Below are positions 26,580-36,206 of a stretch of 64,000 nucleotides of DNA, piece by piece. The first letter of the stretch is position 1. Each line of letters opens with the position of its first letter. The stretch is from Burkholderia thailandensis E264 (lineage in GTDB: Bacteria > Pseudomonadota > Gammaproteobacteria > Burkholderiales > Burkholderiaceae), in contig NC_007651.1 in assembly GCF_000012365.1 (NCBI RefSeq), positions 2,790,001 through 2,854,000 on the forward strand, read 5' to 3'. Position numbers and translations under genes: made by a program. The notes beneath the pieces were generated by a model, which saw only the letters and a list, made by a program, of their open reading frames with translations, was not told the DNA's origin and ran no database searches.

Positions 26580-26771
26580 TCAATGACCGTTGGTCTGTAC
26601 GCTCGTCACCTTGGTGATCATGTTCTGAAACAGGTTCGGCAGGCCGGAACCGCCACCGAAAATAGCGCCTGCCGCAGCGACTGCCACCACCACGATACCG
26701 GCCAGCACCGAATATTCGAGTGCGCTGACCCCGCGCTCGTCGCGCAAGAGCGATTGGATGAAACGCAGCAT
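26580..26771 (-). CDS. flp: Flp-type major pilin
   Basis: This 63-residue type IVb prepilin has a basic leader MLRFIQSLLRDERG. The mature sequence VSALEYSVLAGIVVVAVAAAGAIF has the prepilin-peptidase site after Gly14, with Glu-Tyr at +5/+6 as in all Flp pilins. Low-complexity polar residues close the protein (NLFQNMITKVTSVQTNGH). ATG 26771 has a perfect AGGAG 6 bp upstream, which decides the start over the longer ORF from 26798. It is the first gene of the Tad operon and the pilus building block. Flp pili give surface adherence and auto-aggregation. Confidence 0.92.
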   Translation of the reverse strand: MLRFIQSLLRDERGVSALEYSVLAGIVVVAVAAAGAIFGGGSGLPNLFQNMITKVTSVQTNGH

Positions 26772-27224
26772 GAGAGTCTCCTGATAGAACGGCTGCAAGA
26801 TGAAGCGCCGCGAGCACGGCGCCGGAAAGATTGACTTTCCATACCGAATAACGGACGCCGCGCAAACGTTCCATAGTCGGGCAAACCCTCACGCCCGTTA
26901 TATATTTCGGGCTCCGACGCAAGCTTCGAAGGCCGGATGAAATTCAACCGTCAGATTTCACCGTTACGCGGCCAATCGAATGAAGAAACGCGCGGGCGAA
27001 TGGCGGCGGATTTCCGGCAGATGGTTCGGCATCCGGAATAAATGGCGGGCGCGGCCGATACCCGATCTCGGCATCGTTCCGCAGGAACCGCGGGGCCGGG
27101 CCGAATCGCGCGGCGCCGGAATCGTCGGCGGCGCGCGAGTGTGCGGCACCGGCGAATGCGCGAGTTTGCGCCGCGTTCGGCGCGTCGCTTTCTTCAGTCG
27201 TTTGAATCCTGTTTGAATCCTCGC
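26772..27224 (-). promoter_or_regulatory. Leader and promoter region of the flp-tad operon
   Basis: About 450 bp upstream of flp contain no credible gene. The stretch 26830-26930 is AT-richer than its surroundings and has a TATATA at 26900-26905 (minus strand), a possible -10. I see no convincing -35 and no sigma-54 -24/-12 pair. The ORFs here are continuations of the pseudogene to the right. Confidence 0.3.
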
Positions 27225-27720
27225 CGAGCGTGCCCGCCGCTGCGCGCGCACGCCCCAGCGCCTGATGGTCGCGCGATCGAGCGCGCCGAACACGCCGTGC
27301 TCGACGACAAGCCCGATTGCGATCATCGCGGCGAGGCCGGCGAACACGTGGTTCGTGTAGCGCTCGTTGCGGGTCCGGAAGATGTACCGGCCGAGACCGA
27401 CGCCGCCCGCGCTTGCGCCGCACACGAGTTCGGCCGCGATCGTGCGCGCCACGCGAACGCCCAGCCGAGCTTCAGGCCCGCGAGAATCGAAGGCGGCGCG
27501 GCCGGAATCAGGATCGCGACGACGTGACCCAAGCCCGTCAGCCCGTCATTGCGGCCGACGCATCCAGGGCGTCGCGGGCACCGTCTGAAAGCCCGCGAAC
27601 GCGTTCAACGCGAGCGGCCAGAGCACCGCATGCACGAGCACGAACGGCAGGCTGTCCGTGCCGAGGCCGAATCACCGCCACGCGATCGACCGCAGCGGAT
27701 TAAACATCGCGGTCAGCATC
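27225..27720 (-). pseudogene. Remnant of taurine/nitrate/sulfonate-type ABC transporter permease
   Basis: Reading the minus strand leftward, segments of one BPD-transport permease appear in three frames. The first is LTMLTAMFNPLRSIAWR followed by TGA. Then come FGLGTDSLPFVLVHAVLWPLALNAFAGFQTVPATPWMRR and a stop. The next frame gives AILIPAAPPSILAGLKLGWAFAWR, and the next AELVCGASAGGVGLGRYIFRTRNERYTNHVFAGLAAMIAIGLVVEHGVFGALDRATIRRWG. These match the order and spacing of the SsuC/TauC family C-terminal two thirds. At least one nonsense change and two frameshifts make it non-functional. Confidence 0.75.
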
Positions 27721-28151
27721 GTCAGCAGGTCGCGGCCGACGCGCGTCGTCACCGCCAGCGCGGAAAGCGCGAACGCGACGTTCCCGAGCACCGCCATCCA
27801 CGGCGGCAGTCGATCGAACGCCTGGAACACCGCGATCCGGTCGATGCCCGGACCACGCACCGGGTCGCCCGCGAGCGTGATCGCACCTTCGACGGCACGA
27901 CGAAACCCGCGATCGCCTTGAGCAACCGTCGACTTGCCGCAGCCGGACGACCGGAGCAGCACGAAGCGATCCGCGCCGTAGACGTCGAAGCTGACCGGCT
28001 GCGTCGCGCGCGTGATGCGTTCGCGATTGCGGTATTCGCGCGCCACACCGTTGACGGCGACGAGCTTGCCCGGCTCGTCGCCCGCACATCCGCCGCGGCT
28101 GCCGGATTCGAAAACAGGGTTGACGGCTCTGCCGCCATGTATCGCGCTCAA
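27718..28151 (-). pseudogene. Remnant of ABC transporter ATP-binding gene, fused to the permease remnant
   Basis: On the minus strand a TauB/SsuB-like N-terminal half can be read. RSSGCGKST is a slightly altered Walker A (normally GPSGCGKST). A frame shift leads to LLKAIAGFVVPS, and a second back to EGAITLAGDPVRGPGIDRIAVFQAFDRLPPWMAVLGNVAFALS. The ABC signature and Walker B are missing: reading passes directly into permease sequence (MLTAMFNPLRSIA). An internal deletion therefore removed the ATPase 3' half and the permease 5' part. No substrate-binding protein gene is recognisable. Confidence 0.72.
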
Positions 28152-28174
28152 ACGCCCCCCGCCGGAACGATGTC

Positions 28175-28203
28175 ACAAAAAAATGCCCGCTGCGAGAGCG
28201 GGC
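28175..28203 (-). terminator. Rho-independent terminator, minus strand
   Basis: GCCCGCT-GCGAG-AGCGGGC (28185-28203) forms a 7-bp stem. On the minus strand it is followed by a run of T (the A run at 28177-28183). It would end transcripts coming from 28.2-28.7 kb, suggesting that a gene once ended here. Confidence 0.7.
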
Positions 28204-28728
<525 letters not shown>

Positions 28729-28765
28729 GCGCGGCGGGCGCCGAACCGGACGCCGCCCGCCGCGC
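28729..28765 (-). terminator. GC-rich hairpin after the MFS transporter gene
   Basis: A perfect 11-bp stem (GCGCGGCGGGC / GCCCGCCGCGC) with a 15-bp loop lies 13 bp past the stop of the carrier gene. No clear U-run follows. Confidence 0.45.
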
Positions 28766-28778
28766 GGCCGGGCCGCAC

Positions 28779-30083
28779 TCAGGGCTCGTTGCGCAGGTAG
28801 CCGTCCTTGCTCGGATCGCGCATCCGCCACGACACGAAAAGCGAGATCGCGCACAGCACGGTCACATACCAGTAGAAGCTCGATTCGCTGCCGACCGACT
28901 TGAACCACAGCGCGACGTATTCAGCCGAGCCCCCGAAGATCGCATTCGCGACCGCGTACGACAGGCCGACGCCCATCGCGCGCACCTCGGGCGGGAACAT
29001 CTCGGCCTTGATGAGGCCGCTGATCGACGTGTAGAAGCTGACGATCGCGAGCGCGACGACGATGAGGCCGAACGCCGCGAACGGGCTCGTCACGCCGCCG
29101 AGCGCATTCATCAGCGGCACCGTGCCGATCACGGCGCCCGTGCCGAACAGGATCATCGACATCCGGCGGCCGATCTTGTCCGACAGCGCGCCGAACACGG
29201 GCTGCATCAGCATGTAGACGAAGAGCGCGGCCGTCATCACGTTGCTCGCGGTCTTCGCGTGCATGCCCGCCGTGTTGACGAGGTACTTCTGCATGTACGT
29301 GGTGAACGTGTAGAAGATCAGCGAGCCGCCGGCCGTGAAGCCGATGACGGTCAGGAACGCGCCCTTGTGCTGCCACACGCCGCGGATCGTGCCGGCGTCC
29401 TTCGCCTTGCGCGATTCGCTCGTCGACGTCTCGTCGAGCGACTTGCGCAGATACAGCGAGATCAGCGCGGCCGCCGCGCCGACGACGAACGGAATCCGCC
29501 AGCCCCACGCCTTCAGCTCGGCGGTCGAAAGCGTCTGCTGCAGGATCACGAGCACGAGGAGCGCGCAGAGCTGGCCGCCGATCAGCGTCACGTACTGGAA
29601 CGATGCGAAGAAGCCGCGGCGGCCCTTGAGCGCGACCTCGCTCATGTACGTCGCGCTCGTGCCGTACTCGCCGCCCACCGACAGGCCCTGGAACAGCCGC
29701 GCGACGAGCAGCAGCAACGGCGCGAACGCGCCGATCTGCGCGTACGTCGGCAGCACCGCGATCACGAGCGAGCCGCCGCACATCATCAGCACCGAGATCA
29801 TCATCGCGGCGCGGCGGCCGTGCTTGTCGGCGATCCGGCCGAACAGCCAGCCGCCGATCGGACGCATCAGGAAGCCCGCGGCGAACACGCCCGCGGTGTT
29901 GAGAAGCTGCGTGGTCGTGTTGCCGCTCGGGAAGAACGCCGGCGCGAAGTACAGCGCGCAGAACGAATAGATATAGAAGTCGAACCACTCGACGAGGTTG
30001 CCCGACGAAGCGCCGACGATCGCGAGCACGCGACGCCGGACGTCTTGCCGCGCGACGGCGGCAACGGCGGTCTGGTCATTCAT
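28779..30083 (-). CDS. MFS alpha-ketoglutarate / dicarboxylate proton symporter (KgtP-like, MHS family)
   Basis: This 434-residue carrier with twelve predicted membrane helices belongs to the metabolite:H+ symporter branch. Family signatures are [14 protein letters not shown] near residue 29 (the first-helix motif of KgtP/ProP/ShiA), [15 protein letters not shown] between helices 2 and 3, [23 protein letters not shown] near helix 4-5 and [10 protein letters not shown] in the second half. The sequence is closest in feel to KgtP (alpha-ketoglutarate), but other dicarboxylates or aromatic acids cannot be excluded. It is monocistronic, followed by a hairpin. Confidence 0.8.
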   Translation of the reverse strand: MNDQTAVAAVARQDVRRRVLAIVGASSGNLVEWFDFYIYSFCALYFAPAFFPSGNTTTQLLNTAGVFAAGFLMRPIGGWLFGRIADKHGRRAAMMISVLMMCGGSLVIAVLPTYAQIGAFAPLLLLVARLFQGLSVGGEYGTSATYMSEVALKGRRGFFASFQYVTLIGGQLCALLVLVILQQTLSTAELKAWGWRIPFVVGAAAALISLYLRKSLDETSTSESRKAKDAGTIRGVWQHKGAFLTVIGFTAGGSLIFYTFTTYMQKYLVNTAGMHAKTASNVMTAALFVYMLMQPVFGALSDKIGRRMSMILFGTGAVIGTVPLMNALGGVTSPFAAFGLIVVALAIVSFYTSISGLIKAEMFPPEVRAMGVGLSYAVANAIFGGSAEYVALWFKSVGSESSFYWYVTVLCAISLFVSWRMRDPSKDGYLRNEP

Positions 30084-30424
30084 GGATGGTCTGTTCCTTG
30101 AAGTTCTCTGGATGGCCTGGCGGAGACGACAACTGCCGCCTTCTTGTTCAACGCACGCGGTGACACCGGTTCCACCTCGGCGTGGCGGCGATTTTAGCGA
30201 AATGTAATGTCTCTGGATGCCCGGGATCGCCCCGATGTCGAAAAATAATTTCCGACCGGCCGCTCATCCAACGAAAACGCGTGCCGTCGGGCTCGCGTTT
30301 CGCGCAAGGCGGCGCACCGCGCAAGCGGCGGGCGGAACGCGCGACGCGGGCGCGCGAACATGGCCATCGTCGACTTCGGCGTCGAGGCGGCATCCACGGC
30401 CGGGCGGGCCGATCGAGTCGGCGC
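30084..30424. other. Intergenic region upstream of the MFS carrier gene
   Basis: About 340 bp without a supported gene. The part 30180-30260 is less GC-rich (GAAATGTAATGTCTCTGG, AAAAATAATTT) and is a plausible promoter for the minus-strand carrier gene. I see no clear operator. Confidence 0.3.
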
Positions 30425-30447
30425 GGGCGCGCCCGAGCGGCGCGCCC
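30425..30447 (-). terminator. Hairpin after spoVR
   Basis: A perfect 9-bp GC stem, GGGCGCGCC-CGAGC-GGCGCGCCC, ends 10 bp from the spoVR stop. It probably closes the prkA-yeaH-spoVR operon, although there is no long U-run. Confidence 0.5.
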
Positions 30448-30456
30448 CACCGCCAG

Positions 30457-32139
30457 TCAGAGCCGGATTTCCGGCGCCGCGTAGCGGCACTCGTAGCGCT
30501 TGCGGACCGTGCCTGTCTCGTCGACGCTCTCGAGAAACACGTCGAACTGCCAGAGCCGCGCCATGTGCTTGAGCACCTCTTCGCTATCGTTCGACAGATG
30601 CCGGTTGTCGGTCATGAAGTGACGCAGCGTGAGACTGCGGTCGCCGCGCGTGTTGACCGACCACACCTGAATGTTCGGCTCGCGGTGATGGATGTCGTAC
30701 TGCCGGGACAGCGCCTGCCGCACGTACTGGTAGCCGGAATCGTCGTGAATCGCCGACACTTCGAGCGCGTCGCGCATGTCGTCGTCGAGCACGGAGAACA
30801 GGCGCATCTCTCGGATCAGGTGCGGCGACAGGTACTGCGCGATGAAGCTCTCGTCCTTGAAGTTGCGCATCGCGTAGTGGAGCGCCGGCAGCCACGGGCT
30901 GCCCGCGAGCTCGGGGAACCACTTGTAGTCCTCGTCGGTCGGCGCCTCGCAGATCCGGCGGATGTCGCTCATCATCGAGAAGCCGAGCGCGTACGGATTG
31001 ATCCCGCTGTAGTACGGCTTCGTCACGGGCGGCTGGTAGATCACGTTGCTGTGCGAATGGAGGAACTCCATCATGAAGCCGTCCGCGAGCTTGCCCTGGT
31101 TGTACATCGTGTTGAGCAGCGTGTAGTGCCAGAACGTCGCCCAGCCTTCGTTCATCACCTGCGTCTGCCGCTGCGGATAGAAGTACTGGCCGATCTTGCG
31201 CACGATCCGGATCACCTCGCGCTCCCACGGCTCGAGGAACGGCGCGTTCTTCTCCGCGAAATACAGCAGGTTTTCCTGCGGCTCCGGCGGATAGCGATCC
31301 TCCTGCTCCTCGTCGGCGAACTCCGGCTTCCGCGCGGGCAGCGTGCGCCACAGCTCGTTGACCTGCGACTGCAGATACGCCTCGCGCTCCCGTCTGAGCT
31401 CGGATTCCTTCGCGAGCGACGGCTTCTGCGGCCGCTTGTAGCGGTCCACGCCGTAGTTCATCAGCGCGTGGCACGAGTCGAGCAGTTCCTCGACGCGATC
31501 GAGCCCGTAGCGCTCCTCGCATTCCGCGACGTAGTTCTTCGCATAGACGAGGTAATCGATGATCGCGTGCGCGTCGGTCCAGAGCCGGAACAGGTAGTTG
31601 CCCTTGAAGAACGAGTTGTGTCCGTATGCCGCGTGCGCGATGACGAGCGCCTGCATCGTCATCGTGTTCTCTTCCATCAGGTACGCGATGCACGGATTCG
31701 AGTTGATGACGATCTCGTACGCGAGCCCCATCTGCCCGCGGCGGTAGCTCTTCTCGGTCGCGAGGAAGTGCTTGCCGAACGACCAGTGACGGTAGTTGAC
31801 GGGCATCCCGACCGATGCGTACGCGTCCATCATCTGCTCGGCGCTGATCAGCTCGAGCTGGATCGGATAGATGTCGAGCTCGTACTGCTCCGCGACCTGC
31901 GAGATGTGGGTGTCGTACTCCTCGATCAGCTCGAAAGTCCAATCGGACGGACACGGCAACGGTTTGCGGTCGGCAACGTTCATACGCGCTTCCTTGAGCC
32001 CGCTCGCGGGCGCTTCTGGGTGCTGCGCCGCCGCCTCGGGCGATGCCCCGCGCTCGCGCGCGGCGGGCCCCGACGCTTCGTCGCTCTTGCGCCGCGGCTC
32101 GTAGCCGCGCGCTTCGTTGTGCAAGTGGCGTGTCGTCAT
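30457..32139 (-). CDS. spoVR: SpoVR family protein
   Basis: This 560-residue cytoplasmic protein of the SpoVR family contains the conserved stretches CPSDWTFELIEEYDTHISQVAEQYELDIYPIQLELISAEQMMDAY, GQMGLAYEIVINSNPCIAYLMEENTMTMQALVIAHAAYGHNSFFKGN and MNEGWATFWHYTLLNTMYNQGKL. His/Glu residues such as AHAAYGH and NEGWATFWHY look metal-binding, but the biochemical role is unknown. ATG 32139 overlaps the yeaH stop as TGATG. An internal ATG at 31983 (MNVADRKPLPCPSDW) begins right at the conserved region, so the first 52 low-complexity residues may be an extension. The gene is the third member of the widespread prkA-yeaH-spoVR stress cluster. Confidence 0.88.
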   Translation of the reverse strand: MTTRHLHNEARGYEPRRKSDEASGPAARERGASPEAAAQHPEAPASGLKEARMNVADRKPLPCPSDWTFELIEEYDTHISQVAEQYELDIYPIQLELISAEQMMDAYASVGMPVNYRHWSFGKHFLATEKSYRRGQMGLAYEIVINSNPCIAYLMEENTMTMQALVIAHAAYGHNSFFKGNYLFRLWTDAHAIIDYLVYAKNYVAECEERYGLDRVEELLDSCHALMNYGVDRYKRPQKPSLAKESELRREREAYLQSQVNELWRTLPARKPEFADEEQEDRYPPEPQENLLYFAEKNAPFLEPWEREVIRIVRKIGQYFYPQRQTQVMNEGWATFWHYTLLNTMYNQGKLADGFMMEFLHSHSNVIYQPPVTKPYYSGINPYALGFSMMSDIRRICEAPTDEDYKWFPELAGSPWLPALHYAMRNFKDESFIAQYLSPHLIREMRLFSVLDDDMRDALEVSAIHDDSGYQYVRQALSRQYDIHHREPNIQVWSVNTRGDRSLTLRHFMTDNRHLSNDSEEVLKHMARLWQFDVFLESVDETGTVRKRYECRYAAPEIRL

Positions 32140-33404
32140 CAGGTTTCCACGTGCTTTTCAAAGAGTTCCCGGAACACGGGGTAAATGTCGGCGGCCGATT
32201 CCACTTTCTTCATCGCGAGATGCGGCTGCGACAACGCCAGTTGCGCGTATTCGAGCCACAGGTTCTGCTCCTCGGGCGTCACCTGGATGTACGCGAAGTA
32301 GCGCACCTTCGTCAGGATGTCCTCGTCGAGGATCTTGCGGCACTTCGGCGAATCGTCGGTCCAGTTGTCGCCGTCGGACGCCTGCGCGCCGTAGATGTTC
32401 CATTCGGTCGGCGAATAGCGCTCGTCCATCACCTTGCGCATCAGCTCGAGCGCGCTCGACACGACCGTGCCGCCGCTTTCGGTCGAATGGAAGAACGTGT
32501 CCTCGTCGACTTCCTCCGCGCGCGTGTGATGGCGGATGAACACGACTTCGATCCGCTCGTAGTTGCGCTTCAGGAACAGGTACAGCAGGATGAAGAAGCG
32601 CTTCGCGAGATCCTTGCGCTGCTCGTCCATCGATCCCGACACGTCCATCAGACAGAACATCACCGCCTGGCTCGACGGCTGCGGCAGCTTCACGCGATTC
32701 ACGTAGCGCAGGTCGAACGGATCGATGAACGGAATGCGCCAGATGCGGCCCTTCAGATGGTGGATCGCATCCTCGAGCTGCGCGATCTCGACGCGGTGAT
32801 CGCCCTGCTCCTCCTTCAGCGCGGCGAGCTTTTCCTCGAGCTCGCGCAGTTCGTTGACGAGCGGCGAGCCGAGCGCGATGCGACGGCCGAGGGCGCTTCT
32901 GAGCGAACGCACGACGTCGATGTTGTTCGGCGTGCCCTCCGCCGCCCAGCCCGCGCGAACGTTCTTCCAGCTCGGCACGGTCAGCAGATGGGTCTTGACG
33001 AGGCGCGGCAGTTCGAGATCGTCGAAGAAGTACTGCATGAATTCCTCGCGGGACAGCTCGAACACGAAGTCGTCCTGACTCTCGCCTTCGTTGCTCGCCT
33101 GGCTGCCTCCGCCCCCGGCGCCGCCTGGCGGACGCGGGATCTTGTCGCCGCGCACGTAGTCGGCGTTGCCCGGATGCACGAGTTCGCGCTTGCCGCCCGG
33201 CCCGTGCCGGAACGTCGGCTCCGCGATGTCCTTGCGGGGAATCGTGATGCTCTGCGTGCTCTGGATGTCCTTGATGCTGCGATCGCGCACCGCGTCGGAC
33301 ACTGCACGACGAATGTAGTTCTTGACGCGGCGCAGGAAGCGCTCGCGATTTGCAATGCTCTTGTTCTTGCCGGCCAGTCTGCGGTCGATGATTTGATGAA
33401 GCAC
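32139..33404 (-). CDS. yeaH: DUF444 / YeaH-like VWA-domain protein
   Basis: This 421-residue member of the UPF0229 (DUF444) family starts VLHQIIDRRLAGKNKSIANRERFLRRVKNYI, as these proteins do. A central DSEFSREEFMQYFFDDLELPRL-type segment (here FVFELSREEFMQYFFDDLELPRLVKTHL) and a C-terminal von Willebrand A domain with MIDAS motif DVSGSMDE near residue 235 follow. The start is GTG 33404 with GGAG 7 bp upstream; an ORF extension to 33524 is Arg-rich and unrelated. It is encoded after prkA and overlaps spoVR. In enterobacteria YeaG (PrkA) and YeaH act together in nitrogen-starvation and stationary-phase adaptation. Confidence 0.9.
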   Translation of the reverse strand: MLHQIIDRRLAGKNKSIANRERFLRRVKNYIRRAVSDAVRDRSIKDIQSTQSITIPRKDIAEPTFRHGPGGKRELVHPGNADYVRGDKIPRPPGGAGGGGSQASNEGESQDDFVFELSREEFMQYFFDDLELPRLVKTHLLTVPSWKNVRAGWAAEGTPNNIDVVRSLRSALGRRIALGSPLVNELRELEEKLAALKEEQGDHRVEIAQLEDAIHHLKGRIWRIPFIDPFDLRYVNRVKLPQPSSQAVMFCLMDVSGSMDEQRKDLAKRFFILLYLFLKRNYERIEVVFIRHHTRAEEVDEDTFFHSTESGGTVVSSALELMRKVMDERYSPTEWNIYGAQASDGDNWTDDSPKCRKILDEDILTKVRYFAYIQVTPEEQNLWLEYAQLALSQPHLAMKKVESAADIYPVFRELFEKHVET

Positions 33405-33527
33405 GCCCGGTCTCCCGCTCGAATGTCGATACGCCGGGACGCACGCCGCGCACGCGGGGCTGCCGCGATGCGGGCGGCGTCTCTCAAGGTGCCCGCGCGC
33501 GGCCGCGCGGGCGTCGCGTCGCACGCG

Positions 33528-35450
33528 TCATGACGACTTGCGCACGCGCAGATACCAGTCGCACAGGAGCCGCACCTGCTTGGGCGTATAGCCCTTCGCG
33601 ACCATCCGGTTCACAAAGTCTTCGTGCTTGCGCTGTTCCTCCGCCGAGCCCTTCGCGTTGAACGAAATGACCGGCAACAATTCCTCCGTGTTCGAGAACA
33701 TCTTCTTTTCGATCACGACGCGCAGCTTCTCATAGCTGACCCATGCCGGGTTCTTTCCACCGTTGGCCGCCCGCGCGCGCAACACGAAATTCACGATCTC
33801 GTTGCGGAAATCCTTCGGATTGCTGATGCCCGCCGGCTTCTCGATCTTCTCGAGCTCGGCGTTGAGCGCCGCGCGATCGAAGCTCTCGCCCGTGTCGTGA
33901 TCGCGGAATTCCTGATCCTGGATCCAGAAGTCCGCGTACGTGACGTAGCGATCGAAGATGTTCTGACCGTATTCCGAATACGATTCGAGGTACGCGGTCT
34001 GGATCTCCTTGCCGATGAACTCCGCATAGCGCGATGCGAGCAGGTCCTTTACGAACGACAAGTACTTCTGCTCGGTTTCCGGCGGGAACTGCTCGCGCTC
34101 GATCTGCTGTTCGAGCACGTACATCAGGTGCACCGGGTTCGCCGCCACTTCGGTCGAATCGAAATTGAACACGCGCGACAGGATCTTGAACGCGAAGCGC
34201 GTGGACACGCCCGTCATCCCCTCGTCGACGCCCGCGTAATCTCGATACTCCTGATACGACTTCGCCTTCGGATCGGTGTCCTTCAGATTCTCGCCGTCAT
34301 ACACCTGCATCTTCGAAAAGAGGCTCGAGTTCTCCGGCTCGTGCAGGCGCGTGAGCACCGAGAGCTGCGCCATCATCTTCAGCGTGCCGGGCGCGCACAC
34401 GGCCTCAGCGAGCGACGAGTTGCGAATCAGCTTCTCGTAGATCTTGATCTCTTCCGACACGCGCAGGCAGTACGGCACCTTGACGACGAAGATCCGGTCG
34501 AGCAGCGCCTCATTGTTGCGGTTGTTGCGGAACGCCTTCCATTCGGACTCGTTCGAGTGCGCGAGGATGATGCCGTCGAACGGGATCGCGCCGAAGCCTT
34601 CCGTGCCTTTGAAGTTGCCTTCCTGCGTCGCGGTGAGGAGCGGGTGCAGCACCTTGATCGGCGCCTTGAACATTTCGACGAACTCGAGCAGGCCCTGGTT
34701 CGCGAGGCACAAGCCGCCCGAGTAGCTGTACGCGTCGGCGTCGTCCTGCGCGTATTGCTCGAGCTTGCGGATGTCGACCTTGCCGACGAGCGACGAGATG
34801 TCCTGATTGTTCTCGTCGCCGGGCTCGGTCTTCGCGATGCCGATCTGCCGCAGGATCGACGGGAAGCGGCGCACGACGCGAAAGCGCCGGATGTCGCCGT
34901 TGTATTCGTGCAGGCGCTTGACCGCCCACGGGCTCAGAATGCTCTTCAGGTAGCGGCGCGGAATGCCGTATTGCTCTTCGAGGATCGGACCGTCTTCGTC
35001 GTAGTCGAACAGGCCGAGCGGCGACTCGTTGACGGGCGAGCCCTTGAGCGCATAGAACGGCACGCGCTCCATCAGTTGCTTCAGGCGCTCGGCGATCGAC
35101 GACTTGCCGCCGCCCACCGGACCGAGCAGGTAGAGAATCTGCTTCTTCTCCTCGAGCCCCTGCGCCGCATGGCGGAAGTAGGCGACCACCTGCTCGATCA
35201 CCTCTTCCATCCCGTAGAACTCGCGGAACGCAGGGTACACCTTGATGACCTTGTTCGCGAAAATCCGCGACAGGCGCGGATCGTTGCGCGTGTCGATCTG
35301 TTCCGGTTCCCCGATGGCCGCCAGCATGCGTTCACCCGCCGCGGCGTACGCCGATGGATCGTTCTTGCAGAGCGCGAGATACTCCTCCAGCGAGAACTCT
35401 TCTTCTCGCGTTTTTTCGAAGCGGTTCGCGAAGCTGCTGTAAATATCCAT
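33528..35450 (-). CDS. prkA: PrkA serine protein kinase (YeaG)
   Basis: This 640-residue PrkA family protein is the usual length. It has an N-terminal AAA+ domain with Walker A LLGPVGGGKSS near residue 107 and the conserved GSPVNESPLGLFD stretch. A C-terminal PrkA kinase domain contains YCLRVSEEIKIYEKLI and MLASRYAEFIGKEIQ-like helices. It starts at ATG 35450 behind a strong GAGGAGGT ribosome-binding site. It is the first gene of the prkA-yeaH-spoVR operon; the 123-bp gap to yeaH contains no separate gene. The family links starvation or stress to protein phosphorylation, but its substrates here are unknown. Confidence 0.93.
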   Translation of the reverse strand: MDIYSSFANRFEKTREEEFSLEEYLALCKNDPSAYAAAGERMLAAIGEPEQIDTRNDPRLSRIFANKVIKVYPAFREFYGMEEVIEQVVAYFRHAAQGLEEKKQILYLLGPVGGGKSSIAERLKQLMERVPFYALKGSPVNESPLGLFDYDEDGPILEEQYGIPRRYLKSILSPWAVKRLHEYNGDIRRFRVVRRFPSILRQIGIAKTEPGDENNQDISSLVGKVDIRKLEQYAQDDADAYSYSGGLCLANQGLLEFVEMFKAPIKVLHPLLTATQEGNFKGTEGFGAIPFDGIILAHSNESEWKAFRNNRNNEALLDRIFVVKVPYCLRVSEEIKIYEKLIRNSSLAEAVCAPGTLKMMAQLSVLTRLHEPENSSLFSKMQVYDGENLKDTDPKAKSYQEYRDYAGVDEGMTGVSTRFAFKILSRVFNFDSTEVAANPVHLMYVLEQQIEREQFPPETEQKYLSFVKDLLASRYAEFIGKEIQTAYLESYSEYGQNIFDRYVTYADFWIQDQEFRDHDTGESFDRAALNAELEKIEKPAGISNPKDFRNEIVNFVLRARAANGGKNPAWVSYEKLRVVIEKKMFSNTEELLPVISFNAKGSAEEQRKHEDFVNRMVAKGYTPKQVRLLCDWYLRVRKSS

Positions 35451-36125
35451 GCTACCTCCTCGCCTGAGTCTGAAGACGATCTTGCCTTCGTATAGATCGT
35501 GTCGAAGCAGGACCGTTCGATTTCATCCTAAACCCATTTACTTTTTTTTTCACGAACTACTTCAACGGCCTTGCAGCGGTTTTCAACATTGCGGAAAACG
35601 CTGCTTGGAAAGCACTTTGCGCTGCTCTAGAATGGTTCTCCCGCTTCGCGTCAACGCTGCATCGGCGCTCTCCACTCCGGCAGCGAATCGGCTCGTCGGT
35701 TGACGTTCCGGCGCTCGCCGCTCCCTTCCCCGCTTCTTTCCATATACGCACGACGCATCGATTGCGACGACAGCGAGAACGCGCCGTTACAAATTTTTTG
35801 CGGTGCGTGCGACGGCGCGACGTCCCTGACGTCCATGCGGGCGATTGCAGGCGGCGCACGCGCATCGGCGGCATCGCGGCCCCGTGGCGAGATCGGTCGC
35901 GCGCGATGCCGGTGAATGCGCCGATGACGGGCGCAATGACAATGCGCGCAGCGAGGGATTTGCCGTCCGGGACATGCCCGTCCGGGACATGCCTGTTCGG
36001 GACACGTCGGCTGCAACGACGCGCGTCTTTCTGCAGCGAATATCGAGATACCGATGCCTCCCTCTTCACGCATTGCGCTCCCGCTGCCACCTGCGAGACG
36101 GACCTGCGACCGACCGATTGCGATG
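35451..36125. other. Gene-free region between prkA and the chemoreceptor terminator
   Basis: About 675 bp without a supported gene. On the prkA side there is an AT-rich block with a run of nine A on the coding (minus) strand near 35542-35550, likely part of the prkA promoter region. The rest holds only Arg/Ala-rich shadow ORFs and a three-copy 15-bp tandem repeat. Confidence 0.4.
35962..36006. repeat. Tandem repeat, three copies of a 15-bp unit
   Basis: Three consecutive 15-bp units of the form SCCGTCCGGGACATG are present; the third has diverged (CCTGTTCGGGACACG). The unit is a multiple of three, so it would add a five-residue repeat if translated, but no real gene covers it. Confidence 0.85.
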
Positions 36126-36151
36126 CAAAAACGCCCGCGGGCAGCGGGCGT
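36126..36151 (-). terminator. Rho-independent terminator of the chemoreceptor gene
   Basis: ACGCCCGC-GGGCA-GCGGGCGT (36131-36151) is a perfect 8-bp stem followed on the minus strand by TTTTT. It lies 56 bp past the chemoreceptor stop codon. Confidence 0.85.
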
Positions 36152-36206
36152 CGTCGTTCAATCAAATTGGGGATAGATCGTTGTCCGATGTGTTTTCCCG
36201 TTCATA

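Noticed and set aside
26772..26950. Sigma-54 promoter for the flp-tad operon
   Set aside because: A TGGAACG-TTTGC-like match exists near 26868-26880 (minus), but the spacing between the two elements is several bases too short.
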